Shown here piece after piece: positions 7,374-15,730 of a stretch of DNA of 64,000 bases. The DNA is from JACJYE01 sp964432875 (GTDB lineage Bacteria > Bacteroidota > Bacteroidia > Chitinophagales > Saprospiraceae): NCBI GenBank assembly GCA_964432875.1, contig CAYSPJ010000001.1, positions 87,329-151,328 of the forward strand. Reading direction: 5' to 3'. The notes under the pieces are model-generated. The model did no database searches. It was not told the origin of the DNA and saw nothing but the letters and a program-made list of their open reading frames with translations. The translations under genes and the position numbers were made by a program. The stretch's first letter is position 1, and every line of letters begins with the position of its first letter.

Positions 7374-8264
7374 ATGATGACTGCCTTCAACCGGATAGCG
7401 ACTACCCTGTTTCTGCTCCTGGCGCTCCTATTGCCTTTCGGGGAAGCAAAAGCCCAGCCGGCTAATAGCCTAAAGGCTTTCCTGACGCAGCAGCAGCGTA
7501 CCCCCCTCATCAGCGCCCACCGTGGAGGGCGCTTCTTACCTGGATACCCGGAAAACTGCCTGGAGACCTTCTCATTTGTCACCCAACAGATGCCCGCCAT
7601 CATCGAGCTCGATATCCGCCTGACGGCCGATAGTGTGCTCGTCTTGCTCCATGATGAAACCTTGGACCGCACTACTACTGGCAAAGGCAAGCTCAGCAGC
7701 CAAAGCTGGGAAGAAATCAGCTTATTGCAGCTGGTGGACGATTTTGGGGAAACTACGCCCTATCGCATCCCGCTGTTTAGCGAAGCCCTGGATTGGTGCA
7801 AAGGGCGTGCCCCGCTAACCCTGGATGTCAAACGCGGCGTACCCTTCGACCGGGTTGTGGCTGCTATCGAAGCAGCTGATGCTGCAGGTTTTTCTGCCAT
7901 CATCACTTATAACCTGACCGATGCCCTGACCGTACACCGCCTGGCCCCCGAGCTGATGATCTCCGCCAATATCCGCAACGAGGATGAACTCCAAGCTTAT
8001 CTCGACAGCGGTATCCCCACCGACAAGCTCATCGCCTTCACCGGCCTGCAGCAGCGCAGCAGCAACTTCTACGATGCACTGCAAGGCCACGGCATCCCCA
8101 GCATTATCGGCACCATTGGCAACCTGGATAACAAGGCGATGGCTCGCGGGCTACAAGTCTATCGCGAACTGTTCCTGGCTGGTGCGGACATCTTCGCGAC
8201 GGATCGGCCATTTGAGGCGCGGGAGGCTTTCCGCCCCTTTTTTGAAAAGACGGGTAGAAAGTAA
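7374..8264 (+). CDS. secreted glycerophosphodiester phosphodiesterase
   Basis: This 296-aa enzyme should hydrolyse glycerophosphodiesters to glycerol-3-phosphate and an alcohol. An N-terminal signal peptide (residues about 1-23, ending AKA) predicts export. The GDPD core is clear: SAHRGG, PENCLETF, ELDIRLTADSVLVLLHDETLDRTT and TLDVK. His, Glu and Asp residues in these motifs bind the metal and the substrate. Two ATGs stand in tandem (7374 and 7377). A strong terminator lies upstream, so it is transcribed separately from the SPFH gene. The distal part contains ADIFATDRPFEAREAF, the usual C-terminal TDxP stretch. Function is well supported; the natural substrate is not known. Confidence 0.93.
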   Translation: MMTAFNRIATTLFLLLALLLPFGEAKAQPANSLKAFLTQQQRTPLISAHRGGRFLPGYPENCLETFSFVTQQMPAIIELDIRLTADSVLVLLHDETLDRTTTGKGKLSSQSWEEISLLQLVDDFGETTPYRIPLFSEALDWCKGRAPLTLDVKRGVPFDRVVAAIEAADAAGFSAIITYNLTDALTVHRLAPELMISANIRNEDELQAYLDSGIPTDKLIAFTGLQQRSSNFYDALQGHGIPSIIGTIGNLDNKAMARGLQVYRELFLAGADIFATDRPFEAREAFRPFFEKTGRK

Positions 8265-8402
8265 ACCCCCAAGCCAGCTCTTTCAAATATCAGTATTGAA
8301 CGGTGGATTTTTAGCATCATGCAAGAAACTTGGAGCAATGGGCAGCGCAACTGTCAGGGATACTGAAATCGCGTGAGGTCAAACACATTAAACCCACCAC
8401 CT

Positions 8403-9152
8403 TCATTCCCGCTCAGCATTCATCACTATCGCTCTAGCCTTTTCCAAATCCTCCGGCGTATCCACTCCGATGGTTTCCTGTTCGGTGATACCCACGGCAA
8501 TGGGGTAACCGGCCTCCAACCAGCGCAACTGCTCCAGCGATTCCATCTGCTCGTAACGGGAAATTGGCAGTACGGCCAATTCCAGCAGTGTTTCGTGACG
8601 GAAACCGTATAAGCCAATGTGTTTGTAGAAATCACCATGATCTATCCATTGCCCGGGCGGCAATCCGCGCAAATGGGGGATGGGGCTGCGGCTAAAATAG
8701 AGCGCTTCATGTTGTTGGTTCCAGACCACTTTAACCACATTAGGGTTATGCAGGTCCTCTTCCCGGTCGATACGCTTGGCCAGGGTACTAATGGGGCGTC
8801 CAGCCTCCAGCAGCACCGCCACCAAATCAATCTGAGCCGGCTCGATGAAAGGCTCATCACCCTGAATGTTAAGGATAGCCTCGGCTATGGGCATTTGTGC
8901 GGCCAATTCCGCACAGCGGTCGGTGCCAGAACGGTGGCTGGACAACGTCATGGCAGCTTTGCCGCCAAAAGAATGGACATGCTGAAGAATGCGCTCGTCG
9001 TCTGTAGCCACAATCACCTCCGTGAGCCGCTGCGCCTGAACGGCCTGCTCATAAACCCGTTGGATGAGGGTCTTGCCGGCAATATCGGCCAAGGGCTTGC
9101 CCGGAAAACGCGTGGATGCGAATCTGGCTGGGATGATACCTATAATTTTCAT
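8403..9152 (-). CDS. kdsB: 3-deoxy-manno-octulosonate cytidylyltransferase
   Basis: KdsB activates Kdo as CMP-Kdo for addition to lipid A, so the organism makes a Kdo-containing lipopolysaccharide. The 249-aa length is typical. Landmarks: IIPARFASTRFPGKPL at the N-terminus (nucleotide-binding), ATDDERI, SGTDRCAE, NIQGDEPFI and HIGLYGFR. The gene is divergent from the LysM gene; 33 bp separate the two starts, so the promoters overlap. It converges on the glycerophosphodiesterase gene across a 138-bp spacer in which I see no clear hairpin. Call is secure. Confidence 0.96.
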   Translation of the reverse strand: MKIIGIIPARFASTRFPGKPLADIAGKTLIQRVYEQAVQAQRLTEVIVATDDERILQHVHSFGGKAAMTLSSHRSGTDRCAELAAQMPIAEAILNIQGDEPFIEPAQIDLVAVLLEAGRPISTLAKRIDREEDLHNPNVVKVVWNQQHEALYFSRSPIPHLRGLPPGQWIDHGDFYKHIGLYGFRHETLLELAVLPISRYEQMESLEQLRWLEAGYPIAVGITEQETIGVDTPEDLEKARAIVMNAERE

Positions 9153-9159
9153 ATCTTTG
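9152..9159 (+). promoter_or_regulatory. candidate -7 element of the LysM gene promoter
   Basis: TATCTTTG fits TAnnTTTG, 26 bp before the ATG at 9186, giving a short leader. It abuts the first codon of the divergent kdsB gene. Confidence 0.45.
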
Positions 9160-9185
9160 CTTGGTGAAAACTACTTGAAAACACT

Positions 9186-10037
9186 ATGAGAAAAATCTGG
9201 TTTGCTGCACTGCTCTTTTTGCCCCTGTTGTGCCTCGCCGATACCGGCGACAGCCTCCGTTACCTCCGGGCGAAAGATACGATATTCTTGAGCATCGACG
9301 ATTATGAGGAAAAATACTTCGAGCACCTTATCCAGCCTAAGCAGACGCTTTACTCCCTGGCCCGCTTCTATGGCCTGACCGTAGAAGAGCTCTATTATGC
9401 CAATCCCGGGCTGAAAGATGTGGGCGTACACCCCGGGACGCCCATCCGGGTCCACGTCCCCAACCGGGCTATCATCCGCTACCCAAAAGGGAAATTCAAA
9501 CCGCAGGAATACGTGCCGGTATTTTACGTGGTCAAAAAAGGCGATACGATGTTCCGCATTTCGAAACAATACTTTAAAATGCCGATAGAAGACCTGATGC
9601 AGCGCAACGGCATGGCCGACCATACCCTAAAGCTCGGGCAGTGCCTGCATGTAGGCTGGCTCAGCATCCACGGCATCCCCGATAGCCTACGGGCCGTAAC
9701 CGGTTCTCCCCTGACGCGGCGCAACAACGCCCTGCGGAAAATCTACCAGATGGAAGTTTCCGGGAAAAGAGAAATGCAAAACCAGGGCGTCGCTATATGG
9801 AATAAAGAAGCTAAGGAAGAATCCGGCCTATATGCCCTACACCGCTACGCCCCCGTCAACTCCATCATCGCCATCACCAACCCCATGGGCAGTACTACGG
9901 TTTATGCTAAAGTGATTGGCCCGATACCCGATACGAACTATACCAATGAAGTGGCCGTGGTGCTCTCTCCCCTATCCGCCAAAATATTGGGGGCCATCGA
10001 TGCCCGTTTTTTCGTCAAAGTCAAATATTATCAGTAG
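9186..10037 (+). CDS. exported protein with two LysM domains and an RlpA-like C-terminal domain
   Basis: The 283-aa protein starts with a signal peptide (about 18 residues, FLPLLCLAD). Two LysM modules follow: about 50-100 (QPKQTLYSLARFYGLTVEEL) and 113-160 (YVVKKGDTMFRISKQYFKMP). They bind peptidoglycan. The C-terminal 80 residues (GVAIWNKEA, LYALHRYAPVNSIIAITN, YAKVIGPIP, KILGAIDARFFVKV) look like a double-psi beta-barrel of the RlpA type. The catalytic Asp of true lytic RlpA enzymes is not obvious, so it may only bind or position the wall. It is likely periplasmic. The gene is divergent from kdsB. Confidence 0.87.
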   Translation: MRKIWFAALLFLPLLCLADTGDSLRYLRAKDTIFLSIDDYEEKYFEHLIQPKQTLYSLARFYGLTVEELYYANPGLKDVGVHPGTPIRVHVPNRAIIRYPKGKFKPQEYVPVFYVVKKGDTMFRISKQYFKMPIEDLMQRNGMADHTLKLGQCLHVGWLSIHGIPDSLRAVTGSPLTRRNNALRKIYQMEVSGKREMQNQGVAIWNKEAKEESGLYALHRYAPVNSIIAITNPMGSTTVYAKVIGPIPDTNYTNEVAVVLSPLSAKILGAIDARFFVKVKYYQ

Positions 10038-10147
10038 CAGCTTGAAAAGCTAAACTGTTCAATTGGGGCTATTAGAAAAGCATGGCAAAAATCCGTGGAT
10101 TTGCAGCTCGCAGCTTTTAGGGGCACTGGCAATAGTTGCTTTTTTCG

Positions 10148-10155
10148 TACCTTTG
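10148..10155 (+). promoter_or_regulatory. candidate -7 element upstream of the CBS-like gene
   Basis: TACCTTTG matches TAnnTTTG, 45 bp before the ATG at 10201. No well-spaced -33 element was found. Confidence 0.45.
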
Positions 10156-10200
10156 CCGCAAGTTTAATCAGGCCCGGTGGGCCATCCAAAAAGACAACTC

Positions 10201-11559
10201 ATGGACTATCGCAATAACATCCTCGAAACTATTGGCAACACGCCGCTTGTCAAGCTTAACCGCGTCGTGGCCGATGTGCCCGCCTTGGTACTGATGAAGG
10301 TGGAAACTTTCAACCCTGGCCATTCGATCAAAGATCGCATGGCATTAAAGATGCTGGAAGATGCCGAAGGGAGAGGCGATATCAAGCCCGGTGGCACCAT
10401 CATCGAGTGCACCTCTGGCAACACGGGCATGGGCCTTGCCCTGGCTGCGGCGGTCAAGGGCTATAAGTGTATTTTCACCACTACCGATAAACAATCGAAA
10501 GAAAAAGTAGATCTTTTGCGGGCTGTAGGCGCCGAAGTCATCGTTTGCCCAACCAATGTGGAGCCGGAAGACCCCCGCTCCTACTATTCCGTAGCCCGCC
10601 GCCTGAGCGAAGAGATGCCTAACTCATACTGGTGCAACCAATACGACAACCTCTCCAACCGGCAGGCCCACTACGAATCGACCGGGCCAGAAATCTGGCG
10701 GCAAACCCAAGGCAAAGTGACCCACCTGATTGTCGGCGTCGGTACTGGCGGCACCATCTCTGGCACTGGCCGCTACCTCAAGGAGCAAAACCCCGCCCTC
10801 AAAGTATGGGGGGTTGATACCTACGGCTCGGTTTTCAAAAAATACCACGAGACCGGGGAGTTTGACCCCAAGGAAATCTACCCCTACATCACCGAAGGCA
10901 TCGGTGAAGATATCTTGCCCCAAAACGTTGATTTCGGCATCATTGACCTCTTTGAGAAGGTAAGCGATAAAGACGGCGCTATCATGGCGCGCCGTTTGGC
11001 ACGGGAAGAAGGGCTGCTCCTGGGCTACTCGGCCGGCTCTGCGGTAGCGGGCCTACTCCAGTTGAAAGGGCAGCTCACCAAAGACGATGTCGTAGTCGTG
11101 GTCATCCATGACCATGGCAGCCGCTATGTGGGCAAAATATACAATGACGAGTGGATGCGCGAACGCGGCTTCCTGGAACGCGAACTCAGCGTGAAGGATA
11201 TCCTGGCCACAAAAAAAAGCCGCCCGCTCATCTCTATTGGGGCCCAGGATAGCGTGCGGCAGGCTTTCAAGCTGATGAAGGAACACGACATTTCGCAGAT
11301 GCCCGTCATGGAAAACGGGCATATCGCCGGCTCCGTCACTGAAACGGCGGTCTTGTCTTACTTGCTCGAAAACCCGCTGGGGCATTCCGAAGAAAAGATC
11401 AGCGCTATCATGGGCGAGCCCTTCCCTACGGTGAGCATCGAGCTGCCCTTCAGCCAACTGAGCAAATATGTGAGCCGTTCTATCCCTGCAGTGATGGCCA
11501 AAGACCAGGCGGGCAATTTGCACATCCTGACCAAATACGACATCATCCAGGCGGTCTGA
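10201..11559 (+). CDS. PLP-dependent cysteine/cystathionine beta-synthase with two CBS domains
   Basis: The 452-aa enzyme belongs to the cysteine synthase/cystathionine beta-synthase family. Residues 1-320 are the PLP fold: ETIGNTPLVKLN, the Schiff-base Lys in HSIKDRMALK (about residue 44), the substrate loop TSGNTGMG and the phosphate loop GVGTGGTISGTG. The last 120 residues form a pair of CBS modules (ISQMPVMENGHIAGSVTE, ISAIMGEPFPTV), as in eukaryotic CBS. An upstream GTG at 10177 would add eight residues; the ATG at 10201 opens the conserved start. Whether it makes cystathionine from homocysteine or cysteine from O-acetylserine cannot be told from sequence alone. Confidence 0.92.
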   Translation: MDYRNNILETIGNTPLVKLNRVVADVPALVLMKVETFNPGHSIKDRMALKMLEDAEGRGDIKPGGTIIECTSGNTGMGLALAAAVKGYKCIFTTTDKQSKEKVDLLRAVGAEVIVCPTNVEPEDPRSYYSVARRLSEEMPNSYWCNQYDNLSNRQAHYESTGPEIWRQTQGKVTHLIVGVGTGGTISGTGRYLKEQNPALKVWGVDTYGSVFKKYHETGEFDPKEIYPYITEGIGEDILPQNVDFGIIDLFEKVSDKDGAIMARRLAREEGLLLGYSAGSAVAGLLQLKGQLTKDDVVVVVIHDHGSRYVGKIYNDEWMRERGFLERELSVKDILATKKSRPLISIGAQDSVRQAFKLMKEHDISQMPVMENGHIAGSVTETAVLSYLLENPLGHSEEKISAIMGEPFPTVSIELPFSQLSKYVSRSIPAVMAKDQAGNLHILTKYDIIQAV

Positions 11560-11585
11560 GCGTAAAAAAGATACAGCCACAAAGC

Positions 11586-12221
11586 TCAACGCCCCAGGAG
11601 CAGCGTTCGCGGTGGGGGTGTCTTTTTGTTCAATGGTATCGACAAGCCGATGCCAAGGGTTGGTTGCCCCAGGGGCGAGACGTAATCCATCTGCGGTTTG
11701 AGGCGCATGCCGAGGTCGTCGCTGATGTCAAAGGTCCTGAGGTGAGCATCGACAAAAGCTTCCATAGCCTGAAGCGTGTAGGCCAGGAAAAAGCCGAAGT
11801 AAGCCAGCTGAGTATCTTTATCGAAGCGGTCGCGCAGGGTGCGCAGGGAGTTGACATTGTCGAGAGCAGTGCCGGTGAATTCATGTTCCTCGCCCAAGCG
11901 CTTCAAATCCAAAGCAGTGCGCAAACGGCGATAACGGCTCTGGTTGTAATCAACCACGAAGGCCATGCCGCCCATGGCACCATAGACGAGGGGCACTTTC
12001 CACCAACGCTTATTGTACATCTGCCCCGCGCCAGGGATGACGAGCGAAAACAAACCTGCTTTTTTAGGGTTGGGGTAATCGCGTTTGAGCCAGCCTTGTT
12101 TTTTAGCTGCAGGCAGGCTATCCGCTTCAATTATTTCGCCATTGCGCAATAGGGTATCAGCCTCTTGGGCAGAGGCCTGGCAAAACCAAAGCAGCAATAG
12201 AGGTAAAATTGCTTTTTTCAT
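11586..12221 (-). CDS. DUF5683 membrane protein
   Basis: The 211-aa protein has an N-terminal signal (about 18 residues, ending ASA), then a segment typical of DUF5683: NPKKAGLFSLVIPGAGQMYNKRWWKVPLVYGAMGG with a membrane segment, and another near YFGFFLAYTLQAMEAFVDAHL. DUF5683 is a Bacteroidota family with no assigned function, often found beside parA/parB. Here it lies 60 bp downstream of parB on the same strand, matching that synteny, so it is probably in the same transcript. A role linked to the envelope or cell cycle is only a guess from location. Confidence 0.88.
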   Translation of the reverse strand: MKKAILPLLLLWFCQASAQEADTLLRNGEIIEADSLPAAKKQGWLKRDYPNPKKAGLFSLVIPGAGQMYNKRWWKVPLVYGAMGGMAFVVDYNQSRYRRLRTALDLKRLGEEHEFTGTALDNVNSLRTLRDRFDKDTQLAYFGFFLAYTLQAMEAFVDAHLRTFDISDDLGMRLKPQMDYVSPLGQPTLGIGLSIPLNKKTPPPRTLLLGR

Positions 12222-12281
12222 ACCTTGATTAACGGCTGGGCAGTGATACGGGTTGCCGCTAGGCAGGAGATTTGCATTGCA

Positions 12282-13262
12282 TTAGCTTTCCAGGCGGTCC
12301 AGCAGGTTGTTGAGTTCTTCTACGCTGTTGAAAGCCAGTACGATCTGCCCTTTGCCCTCATCCTTCATTTTGAGCTTGACTTGTTTCTTAGAGCCAAAGA
12401 ACTCCTGAAAAGACTGCTCCACTCGCTGGTAATCTTCAGGCAAAGCAGGGGCCGCTTTAGGCGGTTTGGGCTTTTTAAAATCGCTCACCATTTTTTCCAG
12501 CGCGCGGACCGAGAGTTCTTCTCTGACTGTGCTTTCCAGGAAGTGCTTTTGCACCGCAAAATCATCCAGGCCAGCCAACACTTTGGCGTGGCCCGTTGAG
12601 ATGCTGCCCAGTTTGACTTCTTCCTGGATGTATGGCGGCAAATCCAACAAGCGCAAGAAATTCGTGATCGTGGTGCGTTTTTTACCGACACGGTGGGCAA
12701 GGTCTTCGTGGCGGAGGTTGAATTCTTCAATCAGCCGCTGGTAGGTTATTGCTACTTCCATGGGGTTGAGGTTTTCCCGTTGGATGTTTTCCACCAAGGC
12801 CATTTCCATCATCTCCTGGTCGTTGGCGATACGCACGTAAGCCGGCACTTCGCTCAAGCCAGCTAGCTGGGAGGCCTTTAGGCGGCGCTCGCCCGAGATG
12901 AGCTGATACGCATCCGCGCTGAGCCGGCGCACCGTCACTGGCTGGATGAGGCCATAAGCCTTGATAGACTCTGCCAACTCCTGCAAAGCATCCGGAGCGA
13001 AATCTTTACGCGGCTGATCCGGATTGGGCGAAATATTCCCTAATGGGATCATCGCCACAGTATGAGACAGCTCTTTGACTACCTCTTCCGGGTGAGCTTG
13101 GATCTCCTCTTCACTGATATTGAAATAAGCCAGCCGCCCTCCTCCAGTAGTAGTTGGCCCCCGCAGGGAGTCCCGCAGATCGTTTTTGCTCACTTGTTTC
13201 TTGCTAATTCTCTTTGCCATAGCCAAATCTGAAATTTGGTTGTTTTTGTCATCCTGGGCCAT
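12282..13262 (-). CDS. parB: chromosome-partitioning protein ParB
   Basis: ParB binds parS sites, hydrolyses CTP and loads partition complexes with ParA. In the 326-aa protein, residues about 95-180 hold the ParB/Srx-like domain (IPLGNISPNPDQPRKDF, ISGERRLKASQLAGL with the GERR box). A helix-turn-helix region follows (HEDLAHRVGKKRTTITNFLRLLDLP), then a C-terminal dimerisation segment. The first 30 residues are basic and probably disordered. The start codon lies five bases after a G7 tract belonging to a heptamer repeat that fills the parA-parB spacer. I found no parS consensus in the window. Confidence 0.95.
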   Translation of the reverse strand: MAQDDKNNQISDLAMAKRISKKQVSKNDLRDSLRGPTTTGGGRLAYFNISEEEIQAHPEEVVKELSHTVAMIPLGNISPNPDQPRKDFAPDALQELAESIKAYGLIQPVTVRRLSADAYQLISGERRLKASQLAGLSEVPAYVRIANDQEMMEMALVENIQRENLNPMEVAITYQRLIEEFNLRHEDLAHRVGKKRTTITNFLRLLDLPPYIQEEVKLGSISTGHAKVLAGLDDFAVQKHFLESTVREELSVRALEKMVSDFKKPKPPKAAPALPEDYQRVEQSFQEFFGSKKQVKLKMKDEGKGQIVLAFNSVEELNNLLDRLES

Positions 13263-13267
13263 TCTCT

Positions 13268-13316
13268 CCCCCCCTTTAACCTTTAACCTTTAACCCTTAA
13301 CCTTTATCCTTTACCC
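13268..13316 (-). repeat. GGTTAAA heptamer array with G-tract, copy A (parA-parB spacer)
   Basis: Read on the minus strand the array is GGGTAAA, GGATAAA, GGTTAAG, then (GGTTAAA)3, then seven G. It fills nearly the whole 57-bp spacer between parA and parB and ends five bases before the parB ATG. The same syntax appears at 57905-57949 and 63745-63778. Confidence 0.85.
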
Positions 13317-13319
13317 CTT

Positions 13320-14120
13320 TCAATTCACCCCCACTTCCTTTTTCACCTGAATACTATCATTATTGTTTTTGAGGAACTCCTTCGCCAGGTTGAGGAAGTT
13401 GATGCTGCCGCGGCTGCCCGCATTGATCATCACGATAGGCATGTGCAGGTTAGGGGCCTCGCCCAAGCGGGCATTGCGATGGATGATCGTCTCAAACACT
13501 TCGCCTTTAAACATCTCTTGCACCTCTTCCACCACGATGTTAGCCAAGCGCAGGCGGCTGTCGTACATCGATAACAAGATACCTTCGATGGCCAGGCCAG
13601 GGTTCAGCTTTTTCTGCACCAAATCGATAGTCTCCCTAAGCTTGGACAAGCCTTCCAAGGCGAAAAACTCGCATTGTACCGGCACTAGCACCGAATCGGC
13701 CGCGGTAAGAGCGTTGACCGTAATGAGGCCCAGAGAAGGCAGGCAATCTATGAAGATATAGTCGTAGGATTCACGTACTTGGTCCACTACTTCTTTGAGC
13801 AGGTATTCCCGCCTGATCTGGCTCACCAGCTCTATTTCCGCCCCTACCAGGTCAATGGTGGAAGGGATGATATGCAGGTTGGGCGTCTCTGTCTCATAGA
13901 TAGCATCTATGGCATCCAGGCCGCCTAAAAGGCAGTCATAGATTGTCGTTTCGACCTCTTGCGGCATCACGCCAACACCAGAAGAAGCATTAGACTGCGG
14001 GTCAGCATCAATGAGTAAGACTTTTTTCTCTAGTATCGCCAGGCTGGCGGCCAGGTTGATCGCCGTGGTAGTCTTCCCCACTCCTCCTTTTTGGTTGGCG
14101 ATTGCGATAACTTTTCCCAT
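13320..14120 (-). CDS. parA: chromosome-partitioning ATPase ParA
   Basis: ParA is the Walker-type ATPase that moves ParB-bound origins over the nucleoid. The 266-aa product begins MGKVIAIANQKGGVGKTTTA with the deviant Walker A KGGVGKTT at 11-18, and continues with LLIDADPQSNAS (Walker A' Asp) and FIDCLPSLGLITVNALTAAD (Walker B). Size and lack of a DNA-binding N-terminus fit chromosomal ParA/Soj. It is co-oriented with parB, DUF5683 and an upstream hydrolase gene 123 bp away. Regulation by the heptamer repeat between parA and parB is possible but untested. Confidence 0.96.
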   Translation of the reverse strand: MGKVIAIANQKGGVGKTTTAINLAASLAILEKKVLLIDADPQSNASSGVGVMPQEVETTIYDCLLGGLDAIDAIYETETPNLHIIPSTIDLVGAEIELVSQIRREYLLKEVVDQVRESYDYIFIDCLPSLGLITVNALTAADSVLVPVQCEFFALEGLSKLRETIDLVQKKLNPGLAIEGILLSMYDSRLRLANIVVEEVQEMFKGEVFETIIHRNARLGEAPNLHMPIVMINAGSRGSINFLNLAKEFLKNNNDSIQVKKEVGVN

Positions 14121-14243
14121 GGCACGATGATGGTTTGAACATGAATAAAAAAAGGCTTTCCCACAGCCACCTGAGGATGCCGTGTGCCCCTAATAGCTCT
14201 TGCGCAGTGCGCCTCAGGCCGGCTTTCGCAGGCTTGCCCCTGC

Positions 14244-14924
14244 CTATAGTTGCAGGCTTTGCCCAATCGAAAGCAAAATTAACTCTTTTCCTCTATCTGC
14301 AAAGGCCTTTTTTGCCGCCGCGTGGTCAATTTGAATATAACCAAACGTATCGTAGTGACAACCAATGACTTTGTCGCAATCGATAAAATCGCTGGCGATG
14401 ACCGCATCTTCATACCCCATCGTGAAATTATCGCCGATGGGCAAAATGGCGAAGTCCAACTTGGGGCAAGTCAGGGGGATGAGCTTCATGTCCATAGTCA
14501 GGGCGGTATCTCCGGCGAAATAAAAGCAGGCTTCTTCGTTCCAGACGACGAAGCCGCCAGGATTCCCCCCATAGGTGCCATCGGGCAGCACACTGCCATG
14601 GACGGCGCTGACAAACTTGACGGTGCCGAAACCCAACTGGGCTTTGCCGCCATGGTTGAGCGGGTAGCCTTTGACCCCTTTAGCCTCATACCAACTGACG
14701 ATCTCGAAAGCAGCGACAATCTGGGCATCGTTGTTCTTTGCGATGGCTTCCGCATCCGCCACGTGATCGCCATGGCCGTGCGAGAGCAGGATGTAATCGG
14801 CTTTGATATCCTCGATGGCAATGCTCTTGGCTAGTTCGTTTGGCGTGATGAAAGGGTCGAATATTAGATGATGGCCTTTCGTTTCCACGGCAAAGGTAGA
14901 GTGGCCGCAATAAGTCAATTTCAT
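14244..14924 (-). CDS. UPF0173-type metal-dependent hydrolase (metallo-beta-lactamase fold)
   Basis: The 226-aa cytoplasmic protein carries the metallo-beta-lactamase HxHxDH signature in LLSHGHGDHVADAEAIA and further metal ligands in NHGG and YFAGDTALTMDMKLI. The start MKLTYCGHSTFAVE and the stretch PIGDNFTMGYEDAV are characteristic of the UPF0173 group, which are broad metal hydrolases with unknown natural substrate. It lies upstream of parA on the same strand. Its upstream region is a 215-bp divergent spacer before an FMN reductase gene, in which no clear promoter motif was found. Confidence 0.9.
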   Translation of the reverse strand: MKLTYCGHSTFAVETKGHHLIFDPFITPNELAKSIAIEDIKADYILLSHGHGDHVADAEAIAKNNDAQIVAAFEIVSWYEAKGVKGYPLNHGGKAQLGFGTVKFVSAVHGSVLPDGTYGGNPGGFVVWNEEACFYFAGDTALTMDMKLIPLTCPKLDFAILPIGDNFTMGYEDAVIASDFIDCDKVIGCHYDTFGYIQIDHAAAKKAFADRGKELILLSIGQSLQL

Positions 14925-15139
14925 GGTTTTTTAGTTTTAGTCATGTAATACGGCCCTGAAGATAACCAATCTTACGGTTTATCCCAACTTTCCGCCCGGA
15001 AAATAAAGAGGCATTTTTTCAACAATTTACCGCCCTCAACTGTGTAGTATCTGATTTTAATGCAGCTTACCCGAATCTTTGCAGGTCAAAGCGGTTTTTC
15101 GGCAGCTCATTCCAAATAAAATAACGGAATCAAATCTTC

Positions 15140-15676
15140 ATGATCACTATAATTTCCGGCACCAATCGTAAAGATAGCGAGTGCCTGCAGTTTGCTAGAA
15201 TCTATCAGGACATCTTGATCCAAAAATATGCAGGCACCGTCAAGCTGTTGGCTTTGGAGCAAGTACCCCACGACTGGTTCCATCCCGACATGTACGACTA
15301 CCAGTCGGATAGCCTCATTGCTCTGCAGGATGAATATATGATCCCAGCAGAGAAGTTCATTTATATCAGCCCGGAGTATAACGGCAGTTTCCCGGGCGTC
15401 ATCAAGCTTTTTATTGATGCTTGCTCCGTGCGAGAATACCGCCGCACTTTCAAAGGCAAGAAAGCTGCCCTGGCGGGCGTGGCCACCGGGCGAGCGGGCA
15501 ACCTGCGGGGTATGGACCAGCTCACGGGTATACTCAACCACGTGGGTACGATTGTATTGCCCAACAAACTGCCCATCTCGAGCATCAACAACCTGAAGAA
15601 TGGCGAGGGGGAGGTCATTGACCCAGCCACGCTCAAAGCGATCGAGGCACAAGTGGATGAGCTATTGGCTTTTTAA
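15140..15676 (+). CDS. NAD(P)H-dependent FMN reductase-like flavoprotein
   Basis: The 178-aa protein has the flavodoxin-like fold of NADPH-dependent FMN reductases: ISGTNRKDSECLQFA binds the FMN phosphate, and SPEYNGSFPGVIKLFIDA matches the family SPEYN-G-PG-KN motif that contacts the isoalloxazine. It should reduce FMN or quinone-type acceptors with NAD(P)H in the cytoplasm. It stands alone on the plus strand, divergent from the metal-dependent hydrolase and convergent with the trehalase gene. No partner monooxygenase is present, so the natural acceptor is unknown. Confidence 0.88.
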   Translation: MITIISGTNRKDSECLQFARIYQDILIQKYAGTVKLLALEQVPHDWFHPDMYDYQSDSLIALQDEYMIPAEKFIYISPEYNGSFPGVIKLFIDACSVREYRRTFKGKKAALAGVATGRAGNLRGMDQLTGILNHVGTIVLPNKLPISSINNLKNGEGEVIDPATLKAIEAQVDELLAF

Positions 15677-15730
15677 CTTGACTGAGCCTCGGGGAGCTAA
15701 GTGCCTGGGGGAGCTGCTGCAAGCTCGATA

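Noticed and set aside
8265..8402. Small gene in the spacer between the glycerophosphodiesterase gene and kdsB
   Set aside because: Frames here are extensions or shadows of the flanking genes and show no start context or composition of their own.
12282..14120. parS site near parAB
   Set aside because: No sequence close to the palindromic parS consensus TGTTTCACGTGAAACA was found in the intergenic regions.
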